Below, piece by piece: positions 57,148-64,000 of a stretch of DNA of 64,000 bases (the stretch's first letter is position 1; each line of letters begins with the position of its first letter). Below the pieces are notes generated by a model. It was not told the DNA's origin. It saw only the letters and a program-made list of their open reading frames with translations, and made no database searches. The position numbers and the translations under genes were made by a program. This DNA is from JBBRVP01 sp038246785. Lineage in GTDB: Bacteria; Actinomycetota; Actinomycetes; Jiangellales; Jiangellaceae. The stretch lies in the NCBI GenBank assembly GCA_038246785.1, contig JBBRVP010000007.1:1-64000 (forward strand), in the 5' to 3' direction.

Positions 57148-58301
57148 GCCAGCCGGCGCGCGCCGTCGGATGCGTCGGCGACGAACGCCTCCGGCGGCGT
57201 GAAGCCGGCCCGCCCGAAGGCTCGCTCCACCGCCACCGTCGTCACCCCGACCGCGTCGGCGTCGACCAGCGCGATCACCGAGCCGCCGAACCCGCCGCCG
57301 GTCATCCGCGCCCCGTACGCCCCCGCCGACAGCGCCGCCTCGACGGCGGTGTCGACCTGCGGCACGGTGATCTCGAAGTCGTCACGCATGGACGCGTGCG
57401 ACGCCGTCAGCTGCTCACCGATGGTCCGCGGGTCGGCGCCGGCGCGCAGCCGGCCCGTCACGTCGAGCACCCGTGCGTCCTCGGTGACCACGTGACGGAC
57501 CCGGCGACCCAGCAGGTCGTCGTCGAGGCGGGAGAGGGCGTCGTCGAGGTCGTCGAGGGGTACGTCGCGCAGCGCCCGTACCCCGAGCCGGCGGGCTGCC
57601 TCCGCGCAGGAGCGGTGCCGCTCGGCGTACTCCCCCTCGACCAGCGCGTGCGGCGCCTTCGTGTCGACGACCAACAGCGCGAGCCCGCGCGCCGCCAGCT
57701 CGAACGGCACATGCTCCACGTGCAGCGACCTGGTGTCGAGGAAGACGAGGTGCCCGGCTCTCCCGTGCAGCGAGGCCATCTGGTCCATGACGCCGGTCGG
57801 GGTGCCGACGACGTCGTTCTCCGCCCGCCGGGCAGCGGCTGCCAGCGAGTCGAGCGAGACGTCGAGCCCGCCGAGGTCGCGCCAGGCCACCGCGGCGGCG
57901 CACTCGAGCGCCGCCGACGACGACAACCCGCCGCCTTCGGGCACGTCCCCGTCGACGACGAGGTCGAGGCCGGGTACGTCGTGGCCGGCCTGCGCCAGTG
58001 CCCAGCCGACGCCCGCGACGTACGCCGCCCAGCCCTCGACGGCGCCGGGCGCCACGTCGGACAACGGCAGCTCGACGGTCTCCTCCGTCTGCAGCGACCG
58101 CACGCGCAGCACCCCGTCGTCGCGCGGCCGTGCTGCGGCCGCCACGCCCTGCGCGAGCGCCAGCGGCAGCACGAAGCCGTCGTTGTAGTCGGTGTGCTCG
58201 CCGATCAGGTTCAGCCGCCCCGGCGCCCACCACACCCCGGCCGGCTCCCCGCCGAACGCGCCCCGAAAGGCCCCCGCCGCCTGCGCGGCCGACTCGCTCA
58301 T
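57144..58301 (-). CDS. galK: Galactokinase
   Basis: The 385-residue GHMP kinase phosphorylates galactose at C1. The galactose signature reads WWAPGRLNLIGEHTDYNDGF, the ATP loop VPEGGGLSSSAALECAAAVA, and the C-terminal motif MTGGGFGGSVIALVD. The catalytic aspartate/arginine region VGTPTGVMDQMASLHGRAGH is intact. The ATG at 58301 overlaps the galE stop by four bases and the stop overlaps the CYTH gene, so the operon galT-galE-galK-CYTH is fully overlapped. Confidence 0.94.
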   Translation of the reverse strand: MSESAAQAAGAFRGAFGGEPAGVWWAPGRLNLIGEHTDYNDGFVLPLALAQGVAAAARPRDDGVLRVRSLQTEETVELPLSDVAPGAVEGWAAYVAGVGWALAQAGHDVPGLDLVVDGDVPEGGGLSSSAALECAAAVAWRDLGGLDVSLDSLAAAARRAENDVVGTPTGVMDQMASLHGRAGHLVFLDTRSLHVEHVPFELAARGLALLVVDTKAPHALVEGEYAERHRSCAEAARRLGVRALRDVPLDDLDDALSRLDDDLLGRRVRHVVTEDARVLDVTGRLRAGADPRTIGEQLTASHASMRDDFEITVPQVDTAVEAALSAGAYGARMTGGGFGGSVIALVDADAVGVTTVAVERAFGRAGFTPPEAFVADASDGARRLA

Positions 58302-59251
58302 GTGACCCCACCCTGCATGAAGGCCCAGGCGTCGCCGACGATCCGCTCGAGCCCGTGCTCGGGCCGCCAACCCAGCTCGTCCTCGATGCGTGCGCTGGAC
58401 GCGACGAGCTCGGCGGGGTCGCCGGCGCGGCGCGGTCGCTCGACCGCGGGCACCGGGTGACCGGTCACCACGCGGCAGGCCTCGACGACCTCGCGCACGG
58501 TGTAGCCGGTGCCGCTGCCGAGGTTGTAGACGAGGTGCTCGCCGGGCCGCCCGCCGTCCAGCGCGAGCAGGTGCGCCCGCGACAGGTCCGCGACGTGCAG
58601 GTAGTCGCGCACGCACGTGCCGTCGCGGGTGGGGTAGTCGGTGCCGAACACGTCGACGGCGTCGCGGCGCCCGGCGGGGACGGCCAGCACGTTGGGGATC
58701 AGGTGCGTCTCGGGGTCGTGCCGCTCCCCGTGGCCGGCGTACGCGCCTCCGACGTTGAAGTAGCGCAGGCTCACCGCGGCCACCCCGTGTGCGCGCGCCT
58801 CGCCGGCCAGCGCCATGTCGACGGCCAGCTTGCTCTGGCCGTACGGGTTGATCGGTGCGGTCGGCGCGTCCTCGGTGATCGGGGAGCGGTCCGGTTCGCC
58901 GTAGGTCGCCGCCGTCGAGCTGAAGACGATGCGGCGTACGGCGGCGGCGCGCATCGCCGTCAGCAGCGCGAGCGTGCCCACGACGTTGGTGTCCCAGTAG
59001 ACCTCCGGCCGCTCCACCGACTCGGCCACCTGCGCCTTCGCCGCGAAGTGCAGCACCCCGTCGAAGGACCCGTCGAGCACGTCGCTCGCGCGCCGGACGT
59101 CGCCCTCCACGAACGTGGCCCCTGCCGGCACCCCGTCGCGGTGCCCGGTGGACAGGTCGTCGAGAACGACCACCTCGTGCCCGGCCTCGAGCAGTTGCGC
59201 GGCGACGACCCCGCCGATGTAGCCGGCCCCGCCGGTGACGAGCAGCTTCAC
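58298..59251 (-). CDS. galE: UDP-glucose 4-epimerase
   Basis: The 317-residue extended SDR has the NAD motif LVTGGAGYIGGVVAAQLLEA, the active-site serine region IVFSSTAATYGEP and the YGQSK motif, and the substrate segments SLRYFNVGGAYAGHGERHDP and GTCVRDYLHVADLSRAHLLA. It interconverts UDP-galactose and UDP-glucose. The GTG start overlaps the galT stop and its stop overlaps galK. Confidence 0.93.
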   Translation of the reverse strand: MKLLVTGGAGYIGGVVAAQLLEAGHEVVVLDDLSTGHRDGVPAGATFVEGDVRRASDVLDGSFDGVLHFAAKAQVAESVERPEVYWDTNVVGTLALLTAMRAAAVRRIVFSSTAATYGEPDRSPITEDAPTAPINPYGQSKLAVDMALAGEARAHGVAAVSLRYFNVGGAYAGHGERHDPETHLIPNVLAVPAGRRDAVDVFGTDYPTRDGTCVRDYLHVADLSRAHLLALDGGRPGEHLVYNLGSGTGYTVREVVEACRVVTGHPVPAVERPRRAGDPAELVASSARIEDELGWRPEHGLERIVGDAWAFMQGGVT

Positions 59252-60369
59252 GTGGGTGAGCCTCCCTCGGTCGTCAACGGGCTGTCGACCCGCAGCTCCC
59301 GCAGCCGCCGGGCTGCCTGCTCGGGCGGGACGTCGTTGACGAAGACCCCCATGCCGGACTCTGAGCCGGCGAGGTACTTCAGCTTGTCGGCGCTGCGGCG
59401 GATGGAGAACAACTCGAGATGCAGGTACGCGAGGTCGCGGTCTCCTCGCACGGGGGCCTGCTGCCAGGCCGCGATGTAGGGCAGTCGCTGGTCGTAGAGC
59501 CGGTCGAAGCGGCGCAGCACGTCGAGGTAGACGCGGGACAAGTCGTCGCGCTCGTCGTCGGACAGCGCCGGGAGGTCGGGCACCTGGCGGTGCGGGTAGA
59601 GGTGCACCTCCATCGGCCAGCGGGCCGCGAACGGCACGAACGCCGTCCAGTGCGCGCCCTCCACCACGATCCGGTCGCCGGAGGCCCGCTCGGCGGCGAG
59701 CACGTCGGCGAACAGGTTGCGCCAGGTGCGCTCGCGGTAGGTGCGGGCCGAGTCCAGCAGCCGCCGGGTCCGCGGGCTGACGAACGGGTAGGCGTAGATC
59801 TGCCCGTGGGGGTGGGCCAGGGTGACGCCGATCTCCTCACCGCGGTTCTCGAACGGGTAGACCTGCTCGACGTGCGGCAGGCCGCCGAGGGCGAGTGTGC
59901 GGTCGGCCCAGGCGTCGACGACGAGGCGCACCTGCTCCGGGCCCAGCGCCGCGAAGTCGGCGTCGTGGTCGCTGGTGAAGCAGACCACCTCGCAGCGGCC
60001 GACGCCCGGCTGGCGCACGAGCAGGCCGCCCGCCTCGCTGGTCGCCTCCACGCCGGTGACGTCCTCGGCGAACGAGGGGAACCGGTTCTCGAACACGACC
60101 ACGTCGTAGTCGGCCGAGGGGATCTCGGTCTGCCGGCCGTCGCGGGACGGGCAGAGCGGGCACTGATCGGCCGGTGGCATATAGGTGCGCCCCTGCCGAT
60201 GCGAGGCGATGCCCACCCACTCGTCGAGCAGCGCGTCGTAGCGGATCTCCGAGGTGGTCGCGGTGGCCGGCAGGTCGCGGGTGTCGTGGGTGTCCCGGGT
60301 GGCGTCGTCCGCCAGGTCGTACCAGAGGATCTCGCGGCCGTCCGCCAGCCGTCCCTCGATGCGTTTCAC
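59248..60369 (-). CDS. galT: Galactose-1-phosphate uridylyltransferase
   Basis: The 373-residue HIT-superfamily enzyme exchanges UMP between UDP-glucose and galactose-1-phosphate. The catalytic histidine lies in LAHPHGQIYAYPFV; the metal/substrate segments CPLCPS, VVFENRFPSFAEDV and WPMEVHLYPHRQVPDLPALS are typical, and the C-terminal AAWQQAPV and LHLELFSIRRSADKLKYLAG complete it. The GTG at 60369 has GGGAGG upstream and starts MKRIEGRLADGR. It is the first gene of the Leloir operon; its promoter lies in the 244-bp divergent gap that also contains a palindrome. Confidence 0.93.
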   Translation of the reverse strand: MKRIEGRLADGREILWYDLADDATRDTHDTRDLPATATTSEIRYDALLDEWVGIASHRQGRTYMPPADQCPLCPSRDGRQTEIPSADYDVVVFENRFPSFAEDVTGVEATSEAGGLLVRQPGVGRCEVVCFTSDHDADFAALGPEQVRLVVDAWADRTLALGGLPHVEQVYPFENRGEEIGVTLAHPHGQIYAYPFVSPRTRRLLDSARTYRERTWRNLFADVLAAERASGDRIVVEGAHWTAFVPFAARWPMEVHLYPHRQVPDLPALSDDERDDLSRVYLDVLRRFDRLYDQRLPYIAAWQQAPVRGDRDLAYLHLELFSIRRSADKLKYLAGSESGMGVFVNDVPPEQAARRLRELRVDSPLTTEGGSPT

Positions 60370-60428
60370 GGCACCCTCCCGTGTCGTCAACGGTCGCAGA
60401 ACCCTCCGCCTTCTGCCCACTCCGCGGG

Positions 60429-60483
60429 GAGTGGAACACCCGGCCGCCACGCCGACTCGGCGTGTCGGCCTGGTGTTCCACTC
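60429..60483. repeat. Intergenic palindrome, GTGGAACACC family, upstream of galT
   Basis: GAGTGGAACACC (60429-60440) pairs perfectly with GGTGTTCCACTC (60472-60483); inside, GGCCG and CGGCC and the ACGCCG/CGGCGT cores continue the stem with one mismatch. This is the best-preserved copy of the family found also at 51171, 34415 and 34630. It lies between divergent galT and the CNNM gene, so it is not placed as a terminator. Confidence 0.75.
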
Positions 60484-60613
60484 GATCACGGGGATGGGGG
60501 GCGCGGTCTCGAAGGGCCGCGGCGGGACGCCGTACGCTGTCCCGCATGTCCGGTCCGGACGACGGCAGCGCCTGCCATAGTCGCCCCCGCCCTGGATGCG
60601 CTGAGGCGCAGCG

Positions 60614-61978
60614 GTGAGCTCCACGTGGGCCAACGTCCTGCTCGTCCTCCTCTTCGTGCTCGTCGGCGGGGTCTTCGCGGCCGCCGAGATCGCGCTGGTG
60701 TCTCTGCGGGAGAGCCAGCTCCGCTCCCTCGGCCAGCAGGGCGGCCGGGGTGCCCGGGTGGCCGCCCTCGCCCAGAACCCCAACCGCTTCCTTGCCGCCG
60801 TGCAGATCGGCGTGACGCTGGCCGGATTCTTCTCCGCCGCGTACGGCGCGACGACGTTCGCCGACCAGCTGGCGCCGGTCATCGAGGGCTGGGGCGTCAG
60901 CAAGGGGCTGGCGCAGACCCTGGCCCTGGTGGCGATCACGCTGATCGTGTCCTACGTTGCCCTCGTCCTCGGCGAGCTCGCGCCCAAGCGGCTCGGGCTG
61001 CAGCGCTCGGAGGCCTACGCGCTGGCGCTCGCACCCGGGGTCGACCGGGTCGCGAGAATCTTCCGACCGCTCATCTGGCTGCTGTCGCACTCGACCGACC
61101 TCGTGGTCCGGATCCTCGGTGGCGACCCGGGCGCCCAGCGCGAGCAGATCAGCGAGGAGGAGCTGCGCGAGCTGGTCTCCAGCCATGACGACCTGTCCGA
61201 GGAGGAGCGCCGCATCGTCGAGGATGTGTTCGAGGCAGGCGACCGGCACCTGCGCGAGGTGATGCTCCCGCGCACCGAGGTCGACTTCCTCGACGCCGCC
61301 ACGCCGGTCTTCAAGGCGGTCGCCTACGCCGCGGACCGGCCGCACTCGCGCTACCCGGTGATCCGTGGCTCTGCCGACGACGTTGCCGGGTTCGTGCACG
61401 TGCGCGACCTGTTCGACCCCAAGGTGGCCGGTCGCTCCGTGCGGGTCGGTGAGCTCGTGCGCGAGGTGTCCTTTTTGCCCGGCACCAAGCGGCTGCTGTC
61501 CGCGCTCACCGACATGCGCCGGCAGGGGGCCCACCTCGCGATCGTGGTCGACGAGTACGGCGGGACCGACGGGATCGTGACGCTCGAGGACCTCGTCGAG
61601 GAGCTCATCGGCGACATCCGGGACGAGTACGACGAGCGTGCGGCCAGCAAGGTGGCGGGGCACCCCGGGGACCCGATCGACGTGGACGGACTGCTCAACC
61701 TCGAGGACTTCGCCGAGCTCACCGGCGTCGAGCTCGCCGACGGTCCGTACGAGACCGTCGCCGGCTACGTCATGGCACGGCTCGGCCAGCTGCCGATGCC
61801 GGGCGACCGAGTCGAGGTCGCTGAGGCGCCCGGCCACCGCCTCCTCGTCGTGGGACTGGACGGGAGGAGGGTCGCGAGGCTGCGCCTGGAGCTGCCACAT
61901 GCCGAGCAGCAGGCGGAGGAGGGGGCGACCGCCCCGGCGCCCGCCGAGCCGACCGGGCAGCCGGCCACCCCCAGCTAG
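60614..61978 (+). CDS. CNNM/CorC-type (hemolysin family) membrane protein
   Basis: The 454-residue protein has an N-terminal CNNM domain with three or four membrane helices (VLLVLLFVLVGGVFAAAEIA, LAGFFSAAYGATTFADQ, LVLGELAPKRLGLQR), a pair of CBS domains (about 215-335, with VMLPRTEVDFLDA and VVDEYGGTDGIVTLEDLVEE) and a C-terminal transporter-associated CorC_HlyC domain (ETVAGYVMARLGQLPMPGD). The family mediates magnesium or cobalt homeostasis. It starts at GTG 60614 and ends in a proline/alanine-rich tail. Confidence 0.88.
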   Translation: MSSTWANVLLVLLFVLVGGVFAAAEIALVSLRESQLRSLGQQGGRGARVAALAQNPNRFLAAVQIGVTLAGFFSAAYGATTFADQLAPVIEGWGVSKGLAQTLALVAITLIVSYVALVLGELAPKRLGLQRSEAYALALAPGVDRVARIFRPLIWLLSHSTDLVVRILGGDPGAQREQISEEELRELVSSHDDLSEEERRIVEDVFEAGDRHLREVMLPRTEVDFLDAATPVFKAVAYAADRPHSRYPVIRGSADDVAGFVHVRDLFDPKVAGRSVRVGELVREVSFLPGTKRLLSALTDMRRQGAHLAIVVDEYGGTDGIVTLEDLVEELIGDIRDEYDERAASKVAGHPGDPIDVDGLLNLEDFAELTGVELADGPYETVAGYVMARLGQLPMPGDRVEVAEAPGHRLLVVGLDGRRVARLRLELPHAEQQAEEGATAPAPAEPTGQPATPS

Positions 61979-62054
61979 CGACAGCCTCGGCTGTTCCCCG
62001 CCGGGGTGCTCGCCCGGTCTGAGCGTTCGTGTCCGGGCCCGGTAGGTTCCCGTC

Positions 62055-63188
62055 ATGACCGCGCCTCCGACCGGGTCTGACGGGGTCCCCCGGCGCAGCC
62101 CGCTGCACGCGGAGCACGAGCGGCTCGGCGCACGCTTCGTCGACTTCGCCGGCTGGACGATGCCGGTGCGCTACGGCTCCGACGTCGCCGAGCACACCGC
62201 CGTCCGCACCGGTGCGGGCATCTTCGACCTATCCCACATGGGCGAGCTCGAGGTCGCGGGTGCTCAGGCAGCTGCCGCGCTCGACCGGGCGCTGGTGGGC
62301 AACCTGTCCGCCCTGCGCGTAGGCGGGGCCCGCTACTCGATGATCTGCGCCGACGACGGCGGTGTGATCGACGACCTCGTCGTCTATCGGCTGGCCGACG
62401 ACCGTTTCCTCGTCGTCGCCAACGCCTCCAACGCCGGTGTCGTCGCCGCGGAGTTGTCCGGGCGGGCCGACGGGTTGGACGCCACGGTCGACGACGCGTC
62501 GGCGCGCTGGGCGCTCATCGCGGTGCAGGGGCCGCGCTCGGCGCGGATCCTGGCCGAGGTCGTCGAGGGCGGCGCGGACGAGGTCGACCCCCTGCGCTAC
62601 TACTCCTGGCACGCGGCGCGCGGCGCCGGCGTCGACGTACTGCTCGCCCGAACCGGCTACACCGGCGAGGACGGGTTCGAGGTCTTCGCCGACGCCGAGC
62701 GGGCCGCTGACGTGTGGCGGGCGCTGATGGCGGCCGGGCAGGGGCACGGCCTCGTGCCGTGCGGGCTGGCGGCGCGCGACACGCTGCGCCTCGAGGCCGG
62801 CATGCCGCTGTACGGAAACGAGCTCAGCCGCGAGGTGACGCCGTACGAGGCGGGGCTCGGCCGGGTCGTAAAGCTCGACAAGGCCGGCGACTTCGTCGGG
62901 CGCGCGGCCCTCGCGGCACGGGCCGACCGACCGCTCGAGCGCACCCTGATCGGGCTCACCAGCGACGGCCGACGCAGCCCCCGGGCCGGCCAGGACGTCA
63001 TCGCCGATGGCGAACCGGTCGGCCGGGTGACCAGCGGCGCGCCCTCGCCGACGCTGGGCCACCCGGTCGCGATGGCCTACGTGCCGCCAGACCTGGCGAC
63101 GCCGGGCACCTCGCTGACGGTCGACGTTCGCGGCAGCGCCGAGCCGGTCCGGGTGGTCGAGCTGCCGTTCTACCGCCGGGCCCGCTGA
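62055..63188 (+). CDS. gcvT: Glycine cleavage system aminomethyltransferase (T protein)
   Basis: The 377-residue enzyme moves the aminomethyl group from H protein to THF, releasing ammonia and methylene-THF. SPLHAEHERLGARFVDFAGW and MPVRYGSDVAEHTAVRTGAG form the N-terminal folate region, DLSHMGELEVAG and YTGEDGFEVFADAE are typical, and the conserved aspartate/arginine LAARDTLRLEAGMPLYGNEL is present. The ATG at 62055 gives a normal length. gcvH follows 42 bp later; the P protein gene is not in the window. Confidence 0.94.
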   Translation: MTAPPTGSDGVPRRSPLHAEHERLGARFVDFAGWTMPVRYGSDVAEHTAVRTGAGIFDLSHMGELEVAGAQAAAALDRALVGNLSALRVGGARYSMICADDGGVIDDLVVYRLADDRFLVVANASNAGVVAAELSGRADGLDATVDDASARWALIAVQGPRSARILAEVVEGGADEVDPLRYYSWHAARGAGVDVLLARTGYTGEDGFEVFADAERAADVWRALMAAGQGHGLVPCGLAARDTLRLEAGMPLYGNELSREVTPYEAGLGRVVKLDKAGDFVGRAALAARADRPLERTLIGLTSDGRRSPRAGQDVIADGEPVGRVTSGAPSPTLGHPVAMAYVPPDLATPGTSLTVDVRGSAEPVRVVELPFYRRAR

Positions 63189-63230
63189 AGACTCGCCACG
63201 ACCCCGCCGCCGATCCTGGAAGGAGAGCCC

Positions 63231-63605
63231 GTGAGCAACTATCCCGACGACCGCTCGTACACCGCCGAGCACGAGTGGGCCAGCGGCGAGGGGACGGTGA
63301 CCGTGGGCATCACGGCGTACGCCGCCGACGCCCTCGGCGATATCGTCTTCGTGCAGCTACCGCAGGTCGGCAGCACCGTCGCTGCCGGTGAGGCGTGCGG
63401 CGAGCTCGAGTCGACGAAGTCGGTCAGCGACCTGTTCTCTCCGGTGGGCGGCGAGGTCGTCGAGGTCAACGACGCCGTGACGAACGACCCGGCCGTGGTC
63501 AACTCCGACCCCTACGAGGCGGGCTGGATGTTCAAGGTGAGAGTCGACGGGACCATGGACCTCATGACGGCCGAGGAGTACGCCGCGCACGTGGCCGGCT
63601 CCTGA
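63231..63605 (+). CDS. gcvH: Glycine cleavage system H protein (lipoyl carrier)
   Basis: The 124-residue carrier has its lipoyl lysine at Lys63 in ESTKSVSDLFSPVGGEV, preceded by GITAYAADALGDIVFVQLP. It shuttles the aminomethyl group between P and T proteins. A GGAAGGAGAG lies before the GTG start. It continues the gcvT operon; with glyA and folD it completes the one-carbon theme of this part of the chromosome. Confidence 0.95.
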   Translation: MSNYPDDRSYTAEHEWASGEGTVTVGITAYAADALGDIVFVQLPQVGSTVAAGEACGELESTKSVSDLFSPVGGEVVEVNDAVTNDPAVVNSDPYEAGWMFKVRVDGTMDLMTAEEYAAHVAGS

Positions 63606-63703
63606 GCCCGGCCGTCCCGCGGGCCGCGCGCGGCAGCAGCGTCGGCCGATGACGAACCTGGCCGGCTCGTGAGACGGCTGGCGCCGCTGACAGGATGAGA
63701 CCC

Positions 63704-64000
63704 GTGCCCGACACCCCCGCCCGCCCACGCGTGTTCTCCGGCATGCAGCCGACCTCGGGCTCGCTGCACCTGGGCAACTACCTCGGGGCGCTGCGGCAGT
63801 GGGTGGCGCTGCAGGATCGCCACGACGCGTTCTACTGCGTCGTCGACATGCACGCCATCACGATGGGACACGACCCGCAGACGCTGCGCCAGCGCACCCG
63901 GGTAACGGCGGCGCAGTACCTGGCCGCCGGCGTCGACCCGGAGCGGTCGACCCTGTTCGTGCAGTCGCACGTGCCCGAGCACGCCCAGCTGGCCTGGGTG
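63704..64000 (+). CDS. trpS: Tryptophanyl-tRNA synthetase, 5' part (runs off the window)
   Basis: The visible 99 codons encode the class I synthetase N-terminus: RPRVFSGMQPTSGSLHLGNY, LGALRQWVALQD, and FYCVVDMHAITMGHDP. HLGN is the HIGH-type motif for ATP binding. The GTG at 63704 has AGGA at a good distance; the ATG at 63695 is in frame and also possible. The rest of the enzyme lies beyond 64000. Confidence 0.9.
   Translation, partial: MPDTPARPRVFSGMQPTSGSLHLGNYLGALRQWVALQDRHDAFYCVVDMHAITMGHDPQTLRQRTRVTAAQYLAAGVDPERSTLFVQSHVPEHAQLAWV

Noticed and set aside
1..64000. tRNA, rRNA or phage integration site
   Set aside because: No tRNA cloverleaf-like segments, rRNA sequence, integrase or att-like direct repeats were seen by reading; a dedicated scan (tRNAscan-SE, Infernal) could still find a missed small RNA.

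Overview
The window is high-GC DNA (about 70% G+C or more) with GTG starts, 4-bp ATGA/GTGA gene overlaps and a gene order typical of Actinomycetes: a pcrA-type helicase, an M23 peptidase, a stand-alone B12-binding subunit, sucCD, a perM-like membrane gene, purN-purH, a DUF3017 gene, mdh and, further on, folD/glyA. This order is shared with Streptomyces and, in part (sucCD-perM-purNH), with Mycobacterium. I cannot name a genus from sequence alone. No rRNA, tRNA, CRISPR or phage genes were seen.

Layout. 1-6.4 kb is an accessory, decaying stretch: a truncated BTAD regulator/beta-propeller/solute-binding fusion, two secreted proteins, an inactivated ISL3-type insertion sequence next to the tail of a second one, and a shredded oxidoreductase gene. 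6.4-10.9 kb carries two overlapping genes for PLP enzymes, facing an overlapping nucleotidyltransferase/NUDIX pair. 11-15.5 kb holds guaA, a dimeric-barrel protein, a CaiB/BaiF CoA-transferase (racemase type) and an SDR. 15.5-18.3 kb is a compact electron-transfer operon: membrane ferredoxin-reductase-like flavocytochrome, secreted FMN-binding protein, ApbE flavin transferase. 18.4-22.3 kb is an envelope-stress type locus with two PspC proteins, one fused to a histidine kinase with its response regulator. 22.3-33 kb contains a GH15-like protein, a PIG-L deacetylase, pcrA, an M23 peptidase, the B12 subunit, sucCD and membrane proteins. 33-40 kb holds kynU, perM, purN, purH, DUF3017 and mdh. 40.4-46.5 kb is one 2,032-residue sortase-type surface protein, followed by an aquaporin and L-2-hydroxyglutarate oxidase. 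48.6-56.2 kb has a broken ClC channel gene, icd, a VapC relic, purU, a second sortase-type protein, glyA and folD. 56.6-60.4 kb is a tightly overlapped galT-galE-galK-CYTH operon. The window ends with a CNNM/CorC protein, gcvT, gcvH and the start of trpS.

Functionally the core is central carbon metabolism (icd, sucCD, mdh), purine synthesis (guaA, purN, purH) and the one-carbon supply that feeds it (purU, glyA, folD, gcvT, gcvH).

The most distinctive feature outside the genes is a set of intergenic palindromes in at least three sequence families (a bipartite element after apbE and purU; TGTCAGGCTC/GAGCCTGACA hairpins; GTGGAACACC/CGACACGCC hairpins), mostly at gene ends or in divergent intergenic spaces. 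Other points for attention are five helically phased CCAAG repeats beside the BTAD regulator, a 16-bp tandem repeat before mdh, and the two-PLP-enzyme/NTP-transferase/NUDIX neighbourhood, whose pathway I cannot identify.
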